The position numbers and the translations under genes were made by a program. DNA of 64,000 nt from Methanoregula sp. PtaB.Bin085 (GTDB taxonomy: Archaea; Halobacteriota; Methanomicrobia; Methanomicrobiales; Methanospirillaceae): the NCBI RefSeq assembly GCF_002067035.1, contig NZ_MVQB01000057.1:1-64000 (forward strand), written 5' to 3'. The notes under the pieces were generated by a model, which was not told the origin of the DNA, did no database searches, and saw only the letters and a program-made list of their open reading frames with translations. Of the stretch, positions 28,778 through 37,863 are shown piece by piece; within the stretch, counting starts at the first letter, position 1, and each line of letters starts with the position of its first letter.

Positions 28778-29303
28778 GCACCCTGTCGTCCACCTCGATC
28801 TGCACGAGGGCCTTGTACGGCCGGCCGATATCCGGCCTGCCCCGCTGGATTGCTATGCAGACGTCAACGACCTCGGCGCCTGCGATCTCCAGCGCCTTCA
28901 GGAGTGCCTTCATCGTCCCGCCCGTGCTCACCACATCGTCGATGATGACCACGCGGTCGCCCTTATACACGCCGTTGAGGTAGAGTTCGCCCTTCGAGTA
29001 GCCGGTGGTCTGGTGGACAGCGACCTCGTGCGGCAGGTTGTAGACCCGCTTGCGCATGACCGTCATCGGGATGTCCGTCATGGTCGAGAGGACGGCACCG
29101 ATGTGCAGGCCCATTGCCTCTACGACCACGATCTTGTCGACGTTGTTGAGGTCGAGCATCTTCACCATGCCGCTGCAGACATCGCGCAGCAGGGCGGGAT
29201 CGACAACCGGTACGCCGTCGGTGATGGGGTGGATGAAGTAGTTGTACTCCCCCCGCTTCACCATCGGGCAGGTTTCCAGGGATTTTACCAGAATATCAAG
29301 CAT
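28755..29303 (-). CDS. hpt: Hypoxanthine/adenine phosphoribosyltransferase
   Basis: A 182-residue purine-salvage enzyme. The PRPP loop VVIIDDVVSTGGT (118-130) is intact and the hood region KRGEYNYFIHPITDGVP is typical of the archaeal HGPRTase type; the sequence lies between archaeal Hpt and bacterial Apt/Xpt. ATG 29303 is preceded by GGTGA with 5-base spacing, so the TTG at 29315 is rejected. It overlaps mfnA by 8 bases and dph2 by 23. Purine specificity is not proven by sequence. Confidence 0.88.
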   Translation of the reverse strand: MLDILVKSLETCPMVKRGEYNYFIHPITDGVPVVDPALLRDVCSGMVKMLDLNNVDKIVVVEAMGLHIGAVLSTMTDIPMTVMRKRVYNLPHEVAVHQTTGYSKGELYLNGVYKGDRVVIIDDVVSTGGTMKALLKALEIAGAEVVDVCIAIQRGRPDIGRPYKALVQIEVDDRVHVVKRYL

Positions 29304-30402
29304 GGGATTCACCAATGTCTTTCAGGAACGCCTCGATCCGGCCGAGCGTTACGTGGGGCATGCAGACGATACGGAGGTGCTTCCGGCAGGTCCACGAGAC
29401 CTTCCACGGGCCGGGAACGCGGGCCTTGTCACAGGTAAACGTCGCGACATTCACATCCGGGGTTGCGGCCCGCGGGATCCCGAAGGTCTCCATCCCGGCG
29501 ATCAGACGCTGCGTGTTCTTCATGCAGCCGGTTACAACGGCCTTCATCCCCGCAAACCCAAGGTAGTCCATGACGGCGAGCGCTCCTGCAACCGGCGCTC
29601 CCGGACGGGTGCCGGCAAGGGTGTACTCCTGCTTCACGGTGAGGTACGGGGTGTCGATGTTGAGAGAATTCAGAACATCCGGTTCGCGGGTGAGGAGGCA
29701 GCCGCACGGGATGGTGCTCATGCCCATCTTGTGCGGGTCGACGGCGATGGAGGTGACACCCTTCACCGAGAAGTCGAACGGGATCGGCTTTTTCAGGAAC
29801 GGGATCACCATCCCGCCGAACGCCGCGTCCACGTGGAAGAAGAGGTCATGCTGGCGTGCGATCTTGGCGAGATCCGCAATGGGATCGACCATCCCGTATT
29901 CGGTCGTCCCGGCAACGCCGACGAGCGCGATCGTGTTCCTGTCCACCAGTTCCCCCGCCGCACCGGCATCCATCCGGTAGTCCCGGGTCAGGGGTGCCTT
30001 GCGCATCTCAAGACCGAGAATATCGCAGGCTTTCCTGAAGGAGAAGTGGGCGGATTCCGGGACGATAACGTTCGGCTTCCGGATATCGTGCCGGAGCGCC
30101 TTTGCGAGGCGCAGCGCCTGGATATTGGACTCTGTGCCCCCGCTCGTGGCATATCCCCCGGCGTCCGGGCAGTGGAAGAGACTGCCGAACCGGTTGATAA
30201 GGAGCTTCTCGAGCGCCATCGTGCCGGGGAAGAGCCCGGGATCGCCAAGGTTCGTCTCCATGAACATGCAGTGCGCCCGGACCGCCACGGAGTGGGGGAC
30301 GGTGCACATGGAGCTGAGGATGAAGTCGTGATCGAGATCCTCGCTCTTCCTATCGGCCAAAAAGGTGAAGAGTTCTTCTTCGGAAATACCCTTATTCAGC
30401 AT
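29296..30402 (-). CDS. mfnA: L-tyrosine/L-aspartate decarboxylase MfnA
   Basis: A 368-residue PLP enzyme of the group II decarboxylase family. TSGGTESN (86-93), HVDAA (190-194) and the PLP lysine in DPHKMG (Lys225) are all present. In methanogens it makes tyramine for methanofuran, and related enzymes make beta-alanine for CoA. The methanofuran role fits the two formylmethanofuran dehydrogenase clusters in this window. ATG 30402 was chosen (MLNKGISEEELF); the longer frame runs into ppsA. It overlaps ppsA by 11 bases. Confidence 0.92.
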   Translation of the reverse strand: MLNKGISEEELFTFLADRKSEDLDHDFILSSMCTVPHSVAVRAHCMFMETNLGDPGLFPGTMALEKLLINRFGSLFHCPDAGGYATSGGTESNIQALRLAKALRHDIRKPNVIVPESAHFSFRKACDILGLEMRKAPLTRDYRMDAGAAGELVDRNTIALVGVAGTTEYGMVDPIADLAKIARQHDLFFHVDAAFGGMVIPFLKKPIPFDFSVKGVTSIAVDPHKMGMSTIPCGCLLTREPDVLNSLNIDTPYLTVKQEYTLAGTRPGAPVAGALAVMDYLGFAGMKAVVTGCMKNTQRLIAGMETFGIPRAATPDVNVATFTCDKARVPGPWKVSWTCRKHLRIVCMPHVTLGRIEAFLKDIGESHA

Positions 30403-32686
30403 CGCGGGTTCTCGCAGCTTCCAGGATAATGCGTTTCTCCGTGCGTGCAACTGCTTCGCGTATCTTTGCTATGGCGTCGATGTTGGCCGAGAGGCTGGTG
30501 ATGCCATGCTCAACGAGCCACGTTGCCATCTTCGGGTCGGAGCCGGCCTGCCCGCAGATCGAGCACTCGACATTGTATGCCCTGCACACCTGGATCGCGT
30601 TGTGGATAAGAGAGAGTACGGCCGGGTGCTGGGGATTGTACATATCCGCAACGTTCTCGTTGTTGCGGTCGATGGCGAGCGTGTACTGGATGAGGTCGTT
30701 GGTGCCGAACGAGGCGAACCTGATGCCGGCCTTGATGAAGTCCTCGATCATGATGGCACTGCTGGGGATCTCGATCATGATGCCGAGGGTAACGTGGTCA
30801 ACGTCAACACCGCAGGCAGCCATCATCGCCTTTGCCGCGATGAACTGGTCGGGGTGGGAGACCATCGGGAACATGATGCCGAGGTTGTCGTAGCCCTCCT
30901 TCCAGAGCTGCTTGAAAGACTCGACCTGCAGACGGAACTGGTCGGGGCTCTGAAGGTCCCGGCGGATTCCCCTCCAGCCGAGCATCGGGTTGTGCTCGTG
31001 CGGTTCGTTCTCGCCTCCCTGCATGTTCCGGAACTCGTCGGTCGGGGCATCGAGCGTCCGCACCCAGACCGGTTTGCCCGGGAAGGCATCGAGCACGATC
31101 TTGATGCCGTCGTGGAGTTCCCTGACGAACTCCTCCTCCCTGTTGTTGGCGATGAACCAGCCGGGGGTCTTGTTGAGCCCGAGGATCAGGTGCTCGATCC
31201 GGAGGAGCCCGACACCGTCGGCGCCGGTTGCCGCTGCCCGTGCGGCCGCCTCGGGGATAGAGACATTCACCTTGACGCTGGTTGCCGTGATGATCGGAAC
31301 GTGAGCGATTGCTGCCTGGTGGACAGCGGCGACTTTCGCATCGGGTGCCGGTGCTGAGACCGCTCCTTCGTAAATGTGCCCCTTCTCACCATCGACTGTC
31401 ACGAGCTGATCGTTCTTCAGCACGTTCGTTGCCGTCCGTGTGCCCACAACGGCCGGGGTGCCCAGCTCCCGGCTCACGATTGCGGCGTGGCAGGTCATCC
31501 CGCCCTCGTCGGTCACGATGGCGGCCACCTTCCGCATGGCCGGCACCATGTCCGGGTTGGTCATGCGGGTGACGAGGATGTCTCCTTCCTTGACCTTACC
31601 TGTGTCCTTCACGTCCCGGATAATGACGACCCGGCCGGATGCAACACCCGGCGCCGCACCCTGTCCCTGTACAAGAATCTTTGCGCTTGCTGCGTGCCCC
31701 TCTGCCATACCCTTTGCCTCTTTCTTTGCCCCGATAGTGGTAATCGGCCGGGACTGGAGGATATAGAACGTCCCGGCAACAATGCTCCACTCAACATCCT
31801 GCGGGATACCGTAATGGTTCTCCGCGATCTTGCCGTACATCGCAAGCTTCGCCACCTCTTCGTTCGAGAGGACCTGCTTGTTTTGCCGGTCCGCGGGAAC
31901 ATCTGCGAGTTTCGTGCCCTTGTCCCCGTCTGCCACGATCTCGACCTTTTTGTTCGAGACGAGGGTGTCCACCACTTTCTCGGAACGCTGGTCGAAGACG
32001 TACTTGTCCGGGGAGACCGATCCGGACACGACAGCTTCGCCAAGGCCCCACGAGCCCTCGATGATGGTGAGAGGTTCGCCCGTGATGGGGTGGGAGGTGA
32101 ACATGACGCCTGCTTTCTCTGAGTGGACAAGCTGCTGGACAACGACCGCAATGTTGACCGTGTGGTCATCGAACCCCTGTTTGGCCCGGTAATAGATGGC
32201 CCGTGCACCATATAGGGATGCCCAGCACTTCTGTACTGCCTCGAGGAGTGCAGCCTCTCCCCTGATGTTCAGGTAGGTCTCCTGCTGGCCGGCAAAACTT
32301 GCGTCCGGCAGGTCCTCGGCTGTTGCACTCGACCGGACCGCGACGATCATGCTGCCGTTCTCCATCTTCCTGTATGCCGCCTTGATCTCGTCGCGGATCT
32401 TCGCGGGCATCTTTGCCTTGAGCACGAGGGCTTTTGCCGTCTCGGCTGCCTTTTCGAGTGCCTCGTTATTCTCGACATCGAGGTTATTGTAGGCTGCAAA
32501 AAGTTTCTTCTCAAGGCCGGTCTCGACAAGGAACCTGCGGAACGCCTGGGCGGTGACTACGAAGGCTGTCGGTACCGGCAAACCGATGGACGCCATCTCC
32601 CCAAGGGATGCCCCCTTGCCGCCGACAGAAATGATATCCTCCTTCCGTATCTCCTCGAGCCAGAGTATATTGGGCACATCTTTCAT
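30392..32686 (-). CDS. ppsA: Phosphoenolpyruvate synthase
   Basis: A 764-residue enzyme that converts pyruvate, ATP and water to PEP, AMP and phosphate, the entry to gluconeogenesis in methanogens. Domains in order: ATP-grasp nucleotide-binding domain (about 1-325; GGKGASLGEM at 22-31), phosphohistidine domain with GGMTCHAA (His400), and the C-terminal TIM-barrel PEP/pyruvate domain with CSICGQ near residue 730. It is the first gene of the overlapping ppsA-mfnA-hpt-dph2-METTL5-MFS run. It is divergent from serA across 166 bases. Confidence 0.96.
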   Translation of the reverse strand: MKDVPNILWLEEIRKEDIISVGGKGASLGEMASIGLPVPTAFVVTAQAFRRFLVETGLEKKLFAAYNNLDVENNEALEKAAETAKALVLKAKMPAKIRDEIKAAYRKMENGSMIVAVRSSATAEDLPDASFAGQQETYLNIRGEAALLEAVQKCWASLYGARAIYYRAKQGFDDHTVNIAVVVQQLVHSEKAGVMFTSHPITGEPLTIIEGSWGLGEAVVSGSVSPDKYVFDQRSEKVVDTLVSNKKVEIVADGDKGTKLADVPADRQNKQVLSNEEVAKLAMYGKIAENHYGIPQDVEWSIVAGTFYILQSRPITTIGAKKEAKGMAEGHAASAKILVQGQGAAPGVASGRVVIIRDVKDTGKVKEGDILVTRMTNPDMVPAMRKVAAIVTDEGGMTCHAAIVSRELGTPAVVGTRTATNVLKNDQLVTVDGEKGHIYEGAVSAPAPDAKVAAVHQAAIAHVPIITATSVKVNVSIPEAAARAAATGADGVGLLRIEHLILGLNKTPGWFIANNREEEFVRELHDGIKIVLDAFPGKPVWVRTLDAPTDEFRNMQGGENEPHEHNPMLGWRGIRRDLQSPDQFRLQVESFKQLWKEGYDNLGIMFPMVSHPDQFIAAKAMMAACGVDVDHVTLGIMIEIPSSAIMIEDFIKAGIRFASFGTNDLIQYTLAIDRNNENVADMYNPQHPAVLSLIHNAIQVCRAYNVECSICGQAGSDPKMATWLVEHGITSLSANIDAIAKIREAVARTEKRIILEAARTRDAE

Positions 32687-32800
32687 GCTCGCACCACTAT
32701 GATCTTGCCTCCACCCTTGTTAATGATTATGATTTTCCGTCACTGCCCCGCGCTGGTGCACCGCCGGAAGGAACCGTTATTCCATGCCAGGGGGCGCCCC

Positions 32801-32810
32801 CTATAAAAGA
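32801..32810 (+). promoter_or_regulatory. TATA box of serA
   Basis: CTATAAAAGA is centred about 47 bases before ATG 32853. The predicted leader is about 20 bases. The box lies within the longer open frame, so the in-frame ATG 32784 cannot be the start. Confidence 0.6.
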
Positions 32811-32852
32811 ATAATCCTCATTAAGTCCGGCGCGTATAGTATATGGGTTTTT

Positions 32853-34457
32853 ATGGCAAAAGCGAAAGTGCTCGTCAGCGACCCGCTGGCGGAAGAGGGC
32901 CTCGCCATCCTGCGGCCGGTCGTCGATGTCGATGTAAAGACCGACCTGAAGGAAGACGAGCTCTGCAGAATACTGGGGGACTACGATGCCCTGCTGGTGC
33001 GGAGCGGCACCGATGTCAATGCAAAAGTGATTGAAGCCGGGAAGAAGCTGAAGTTCATCGGGCGTGCCGGTGTTGGTGTCGATAATATCGATGTGGAAGC
33101 GGCAACACGGAAGGGTATCATCGTTGCCAATGCACCGGAAGGAAACACCCTTGCGGCAACCGAGCACACGATGGCGATGATGCTCTCCTTAGCCCGCAAC
33201 ATCCCGCAGGCGAACGCGAGCCTGAAGAAGAAGGAGTGGAAGCGCTCCAAGTTCATGGGCAACGAGATGAACGAGAAGGTGCTCGGCATCGTGGGATTTG
33301 GCCGGATCGGCCGGGAGCTTGCCAAGCGTGCCATTGCCATGGACATGAAGGTCATCGCCTACGACCCGTTCATCACGAAGGAGCGGGCGGCCCAGCTTGG
33401 CGTTGAGATGATGTCGATGGCGGATCTTTTCAAGGCAGCGGACGTCATCACCGTCCACACCCCGCTCATCCCCGAGACCCGGCACATCATCAACGAGAAG
33501 TCCATCGCGACCATGAAAGACGGCGTCCGGATCATCAACTGCGCCCGCGGGGGTATCATTGACGAGAAAGCGCTGTACGAGGCAGTAAAGAGCGGCAAGG
33601 TTGCCGGCGCAGCGCTCGACGTCTTCGAGACCGAGCCCCCGACCGACTCCCCGCTGCTGACCCTCGACAACATCATCGTCACCCCGCATCTCGGGGCAAG
33701 CACAGTCGAGGCCCAGCTGAACGTTGCGGTCTCCGTTGCCAGGCAGTGCATCGAGGTCCTGAAGGGCGGGGCTGCGAAGTACGTGGTGAACGCCCCGATG
33801 GTCCCGCCCGACCAGGCGGAGATGCTCGCACCCTATACCCAGCTTGCCGAGAAGATGGGACGCTTTGCCATCCAGACCGCAGGCGGCCGCCTTGCGTCCG
33901 TTGAGTGCATCTATGGCGGGGAGCTTTCGGCCTACGCGGGCTCCATGAAGTTCGTGACCCGCCTCGCCCTCAAGGGCCTGCTCGACCCGATCCTCCAGCA
34001 GCCGGTCAACATCGTCAACGCCGAGTTCATCGCAAAGGAGCGCGGCATCACCGTGAGCGAGACCGTGACGCAGGAAGCGAGCGGCTTCAAGAACCTCATC
34101 ACGATAAAGATCAGGACCGACAAGGGCGAGGAATCGGTCAGCGGCACGGTGTTCTTCAAGGGCCGCAGCCGGATCGTTGCGGTCGGCGGCTACACCATGG
34201 ACATGATCCCAGAGGGGTACGTCATCGTCTCCCGGCACCTGGACAAGCCCGGTGTCATCGGCCGCGCCTCGACCATCCTTGGCAAGAACAATATCAACAT
34301 CGCCGGCATGCAGGTCGGCCGGATCCGGCCCGGCGAGACGGCCATCATGGTGCTGAACGTGGACAGCGAAGTGCCCGCTGCAGTTATGGATGAGATCCGG
34401 GCGATGCCCGGGATCGAGACGGCGACGTTCGCGAAGATTTCGTCTGAGAAGATCTGA
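32853..34457 (+). CDS. serA: D-3-phosphoglycerate dehydrogenase
   Basis: A 534-residue long-type SerA, the first enzyme of serine synthesis. The substrate domain (1-100) and NAD domain (GFGRIG, 148-153) carry the catalytic residues Arg232 (INCARGG), Glu261 (ETEPP) and His279 (TPHLGAS). An ASB domain (about 320-450) and a C-terminal ACT domain (VIVSRHLDKPGVIGRASTIL) suggest feedback control by L-serine, as in other long SerA proteins. It has its own promoter. Confidence 0.96.
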   Translation: MAKAKVLVSDPLAEEGLAILRPVVDVDVKTDLKEDELCRILGDYDALLVRSGTDVNAKVIEAGKKLKFIGRAGVGVDNIDVEAATRKGIIVANAPEGNTLAATEHTMAMMLSLARNIPQANASLKKKEWKRSKFMGNEMNEKVLGIVGFGRIGRELAKRAIAMDMKVIAYDPFITKERAAQLGVEMMSMADLFKAADVITVHTPLIPETRHIINEKSIATMKDGVRIINCARGGIIDEKALYEAVKSGKVAGAALDVFETEPPTDSPLLTLDNIIVTPHLGASTVEAQLNVAVSVARQCIEVLKGGAAKYVVNAPMVPPDQAEMLAPYTQLAEKMGRFAIQTAGGRLASVECIYGGELSAYAGSMKFVTRLALKGLLDPILQQPVNIVNAEFIAKERGITVSETVTQEASGFKNLITIKIRTDKGEESVSGTVFFKGRSRIVAVGGYTMDMIPEGYVIVSRHLDKPGVIGRASTILGKNNINIAGMQVGRIRPGETAIMVLNVDSEVPAAVMDEIRAMPGIETATFAKISSEKI

Positions 34458-34560
34458 GAATACCCTTTTTCTCTCCCTCATTAAGAATCCCTATACTGCG
34501 GAGGAATCCTGCCGGGATTACCGGAATCGTGCGGGTGCATTATCATTCATGACAACAATA

Positions 34561-34576
34561 ATTCCTGTTCAGGAAT
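34561..34576 (+). promoter_or_regulatory. Hairpin covering the ribosome site of the 34578 gene
   Basis: ATTCCT and AGGAAT pair around the loop GTTC. The 3' arm is the AGGAAT Shine-Dalgarno-like sequence directly ahead of ATG 34578, so folding would hide it. Regulation is inferred only. Confidence 0.35.
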
Positions 34577-34577
34577 C

Positions 34578-35060
34578 ATGACTGCTGCGATCGGGACAGA
34601 TCCTGTTCACCCTGTGCTTTTTCTTATCGGAAAGATTGGAATGATCTCCGGCACGATATTTCTCGGATTCATGACAAACATCCAGCATCCTTTTTCGGCA
34701 GGAAAAGCAACCAGCCTGAGTTTTGATACGCTTTTTTTATCCTGCATTGGTGTAGTAATCGTCCTGTCATCTTTTGTCTTGTGCGAGTGGGGACTGTATG
34801 GAAAACCCGGCTTTGTTCTTGACCCGGAGATGGTATCCGACCTGAAACGGGACAGTCCCCGTGTGATCAAGGGGCTCATCATTGCGATCGGAGCGATATT
34901 CTCCCTGTTTATTTTAGTCTTCTTCATGCTGGTGCTCAATGTACCGGTAGTCCAGCGGTATCCCCTTGGCGTCCGCCTGGTATGGTATTTCCTCCTCATT
35001 ATGTCGATAAGTATGGCATGGTTCTATTACAAGATGAAACAGGACTGTGTTTTTCAATGA
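34578..35060 (+). CDS. Hypothetical membrane protein, four helices
   Basis: A 160-residue integral membrane protein with about four helices (VLFLIGKIGMISGTIFLGFM, LFLSCIGVVIVLSSFVL, GLIIAIGAIFSLFILVFFMLV and LVWYFLLIMSISMAWFYY). A soluble loop (WGLYGKPGFVLDPEMVSDLKRD) sits between helices 2 and 3. No domain recognised. Its base composition is more AT-rich than serA upstream. Confidence 0.65.
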   Translation: MTAAIGTDPVHPVLFLIGKIGMISGTIFLGFMTNIQHPFSAGKATSLSFDTLFLSCIGVVIVLSSFVLCEWGLYGKPGFVLDPEMVSDLKRDSPRVIKGLIIAIGAIFSLFILVFFMLVLNVPVVQRYPLGVRLVWYFLLIMSISMAWFYYKMKQDCVFQ

Positions 35061-35451
35061 AAATATCCCCGATATCAGTCAGGTCACATTCCTTGTTGTG
35101 CGATGACCCCGCCGCCACCGCGGGGCGCCCCCGGCGGGGGAGCAATTACCGTACCAATTCTCCGAACCGGTAATCTGCCCAGCGAGGTCCCGACGAGGTG
35201 TCGCGCCGACACCCGAAGGGAGGGTGGACTCATACCACCATGAGATCGTACCTGCATTTTGTTCTCAAACCGATCTGCGATCTCCTAATCAGAATCGCGA
35301 TCATAATCGCGATTAAAAATCGTTCCGAAAAAATCGATCGGAGAGTTTTTTTTCTGCTTGTTCGGAACAGAACTTCCGAAAAAAAATTCTATTTCAGATT
35401 CTGCAACACGGCAGATTGTTTAAGACCTCCAGCCATGTATAGGATAATCGT
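35061..35451. other. Intergenic region upstream of the ABC-2 exporter
   Basis: 390 bases without a gene. It holds a GC-rich stretch (about 35100-35145), the perfect hairpin GGTGTCG-CGC-CGACACC (35197-35213), and one copy of the tandem-palindrome repeat (35294-35329). An AT-rich zone with runs of T and A (35345-35400) leads into the exporter genes. Confidence 0.55.
35294..35329 (+). repeat. Tandem-palindrome repeat, copy 1 (upstream of ABC exporter)
   Basis: Two ATCGCGAT boxes at 35294-35301 and 35306-35313, 12 bases apart centre to centre, are followed by TAAAAATCGTTCCGAA. The same layout recurs at 37325, 37594 and 37864. Confidence 0.7.
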
Positions 35452-36408
35452 ATGCAGGCAATCGAGGTCTCGCACCTCACCAAGCGGTTCGGGAACCTGA
35501 CCGCGCTGGACGACGTCAGTTTCTCCGTATCCGGGGGCGAGACCTTCGGGTTTCTGGGCCCCAACGGTGCCGGGAAGACCACGACCATCCGCATCCTGAC
35601 CGGCATCAGCACCCCGACCGGCGGAACAGCATCCATCTTCGGGAAAGATATCATCCGGGACACCATCGCCAGCAGGAAAGAGATGGGGATCGTCCACGAG
35701 ACCTCGAATGTCTACGACGACCTCACGGCCTGGCAGAACCTGATGTTCACTGCCGAGCTCTACGCGGTCGGGAAACAGATGCGTGAGAAGCGGGCAGCAG
35801 AACTCCTCGACCTCTTCGGGCTCCTTGAGCGGCGCGACGACCGGGTCCGCGGCTTTTCCAAGGGGATGAAGCGCCGGCTCACCCTCGCCATGGGCCTGGT
35901 CAACAACCCCCGGCTCCTCTTCCTCGATGAACCGACCTCGGGGCTGGACGTCCAGAGCAACCTCATCATCCGGGACGTAATTCGTGATCTCAATGCGCAG
36001 GGTGTCACGGTGTTCCTGACCACTCACAACATCGAGGAGGCAAACCTTGCCTGCGACCGCGTGGCGATCATCAACCGCGGGCGCATCGCCGCCATCGACT
36101 CGCCCGAGCGGCTGAAAAAGACGATCCAGAGCGTCCAGTCCGTCGAGGTAGCCTTCGATTCCGCATCCCCCCGCCGGATGGACGATCTGCGGCAGCTGCC
36201 CGGGGTGAGCGAGGTCAGAAAGGAGGGGGACAAGTTCCGGCTCTTCACTGAGGACCCGTCGCTCGTGATCGATGCGGTGACGGCGTATGCGAAGGCGGAG
36301 AACGCCAGGATTCTTTCCCTCTCCACGTTCGGGCCGAGCCTCGAGGATGTCTTCATCCGGCTGACCGGGCTTGGTATCCGGACAAGGGGGGTGACCACCG
36401 TTGACTGA
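35452..36408 (+). CDS. ABC-2 exporter, ATP-binding protein
   Basis: A 318-residue ATPase. Walker A is GPNGAGKTT (36-44), the signature is FSKGM (135-139), and Walker B with its glutamate is LLFLDEP (155-161). The H-loop histidine is in FLTTHN. An extra C-terminal domain of about 100 residues after 215 (RGRIAAIDSPERLKKT) is usual for drug/antibiotic-type (DrrA/NatA) exporters. It pairs with the permease that overlaps its end. Confidence 0.93.
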   Translation: MQAIEVSHLTKRFGNLTALDDVSFSVSGGETFGFLGPNGAGKTTTIRILTGISTPTGGTASIFGKDIIRDTIASRKEMGIVHETSNVYDDLTAWQNLMFTAELYAVGKQMREKRAAELLDLFGLLERRDDRVRGFSKGMKRRLTLAMGLVNNPRLLFLDEPTSGLDVQSNLIIRDVIRDLNAQGVTVFLTTHNIEEANLACDRVAIINRGRIAAIDSPERLKKTIQSVQSVEVAFDSASPRRMDDLRQLPGVSEVRKEGDKFRLFTEDPSLVIDAVTAYAKAENARILSLSTFGPSLEDVFIRLTGLGIRTRGVTTVD

Positions 36409-37162
36409 ACCGGCCGGGAAGCACGGGCAGCTCTACGCCGAACTGTTCGCGGCATGGGCGATTGCAAAGAAGGATATCAGGATCTATTACCTCAAGCCGA
36501 ACATCATCGTGTCCGGCGCCATGTTCCCCCTCTTCATGTTCCTTGCCTTCGCGGTCGGGAGGCCCGCCGAACCGGCCGTCATGATCCCGGGGCTTGTCGC
36601 CATCACGATCCTCTTCTCTGCATCGTCTATCGAGCCGGTCTCCATCCCGATCGAGCGGCGCGTCAGGACCTTCGACCGCCTTGTCTCCGCCCCGGTCTCC
36701 CTGCACGCGGTGGTGCTCGGCGAAAGCCTGAGCGGGTTCCTGTACAGCATCGGTATCGCGCTCGTGCCGCTTGCCGCAGGCCTGGTTATCTTCCGGACGC
36801 CGATCATTTCCGTCTTCCCCCTTGTTTTTGGCATCCTCCTTACGGCGTTCTGCTTTGCCACGATGGGGACGCTGTTTGCAGCCTACCCGACCGAGAGCCC
36901 CGGCGATATCATGTCCATGCTGAACATGGTCCGGCTCCCCCTGATCTTCATCTCCGGCGTCTTCATCCCGGTCGAGTCTGTCCCTGCGGTTGGCCAGGCC
37001 GTGGTCTGGCTCTCGCCGCTCACCTACGGTAACGACCTCATCCAGGCATCCTACCATGGCCACACGCACTTCAACCCGCTGATCGATATGGCGATGCTGT
37101 GCATCTTTATCCTGATCTTCCAGGTTGCCGCGAACCGGCTGTACAAAAAATTCAACGAGTGA
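36401..37162 (+). CDS. ABC-2 exporter, permease
   Basis: A 253-residue permease of the ABC-2 type with six helices; FAAWAIAKKDIRIYYLKPN is the usual N-terminal cytoplasmic segment, and FISGVFIPVESVPAVGQAVVW the ABC-2 signature region. The start is TTG 36401, which overlaps the ATPase stop (TTGACTGA). GGGGGGTGA at 36386-36394 provides the Shine-Dalgarno. No ATG or GTG gives as good a fit. With the ATPase it forms a two-gene exporter; the cargo is unknown. Confidence 0.9.
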   Translation: MTEPAGKHGQLYAELFAAWAIAKKDIRIYYLKPNIIVSGAMFPLFMFLAFAVGRPAEPAVMIPGLVAITILFSASSIEPVSIPIERRVRTFDRLVSAPVSLHAVVLGESLSGFLYSIGIALVPLAAGLVIFRTPIISVFPLVFGILLTAFCFATMGTLFAAYPTESPGDIMSMLNMVRLPLIFISGVFIPVESVPAVGQAVVWLSPLTYGNDLIQASYHGHTHFNPLIDMAMLCIFILIFQVAANRLYKKFNE

Positions 37163-37230
37163 TCGTAACAGGCACCGGCGGGGATCAGAAATGCGTCCCG
37201 GCAGGGTTGTGGTGGAAGAACGGTTGTCAT

Positions 37231-37284
37231 GCCGATTCCTGCATCATGAAGAACCCGGCCGGATGCCTTGCAACGATTGATACC
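37231..37284 (+). pseudogene. Relic of a PPOX-type flavoprotein gene start
   Basis: Bases 37249-37280 match 38605-38636 of the intact flavoprotein gene at 27 of 32 positions, and similarity with small gaps reaches back to about 37232. In translation the relic reads KNPAGCLATI against KNPVGCLATV. Homology stops after that, so only the first 20 codons or so are left. It is probably what remains of a deleted duplicate. Confidence 0.6.
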
Positions 37285-37324
37285 TTTTTCCGGATTGAGG
37301 TTTTCTGCAGAGCGAAAAAGTTCA

Positions 37325-37360
37325 ACCGCGATCACGATTGCGATCAAAAACCGTTCCGGA
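37325..37360 (+). repeat. Tandem-palindrome repeat, copy 2 (degenerate)
   Basis: Boxes ACCGCGAT (37325-37332) and ATTGCGAT (37337-37344) keep the 12-base spacing, and are followed by CAAAAACCGTTCCGGA. Confidence 0.6.
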
Positions 37361-37502
37361 AAAACCGCTGATCGATTTTCAGCTTGAAATCGATCCCCGA
37401 TTTCCGGATCAAAACCGGATCCCGTTTTTCAGAAAAAAATCGATTCGCGATTGAAAACCGGTTCCGGACAAGCTTTCACAGATAGAACACAAAACCGGAT
37501 CC

Positions 37503-37522
37503 CGATTTTCGTACGAAAATCG
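37503..37522. repeat. 20-bp perfect palindrome
   Basis: CGATTTTCGTACGAAAATCG reads the same on both strands. It lies between repeat copies 2 and 3 and could be a protein-binding site or form a cruciform or hairpin. Confidence 0.7.
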
Positions 37523-37593
37523 ATCAGAGGTTTTGAGATCCAAACCAATCCCCGGTTTTCATTTTCAAATCGATCAGCGATTTTGCAATTGTA

Positions 37594-37632
37594 ATCGCGA
37601 TCACGATCGCGATCGAAAAACCGATCCGGATC
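37594..37632 (+). repeat. Tandem-palindrome repeat, copy 3
   Basis: Identical over 39 bases to 37864-37902. ATCGCGAT boxes at 37594-37601 and 37606-37613 are followed by CGAAAAACCGATCCGGATC. Confidence 0.85.
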
Positions 37633-37863
37633 TATCAGACTCTGATTGAAAAATTTTCATCAGACTTTGATTTTTCATTTTCAATCAAGGTTTGATTGAA
37701 AAATCTTAAGCAGGCTTTGATTGAAAACGGCCCTCCCGGCCCTCTCTCCGGCGTGAACGATTTTTGTACATGTATTTAACTTTTTACAGGCAGGCTTTGA
37801 TGAAAATTTTTTCATCAGACATTGATTGAAAAATTTTCGTCAGGCTTTGATTGAAAAAAAATC

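Noticed and set aside
36401-36410. ATG start for the ABC permease further downstream
   Set aside because: It would remove the conserved N-terminal cytoplasmic helix; the TTG has a strong Shine-Dalgarno and overlaps the ATPase stop.
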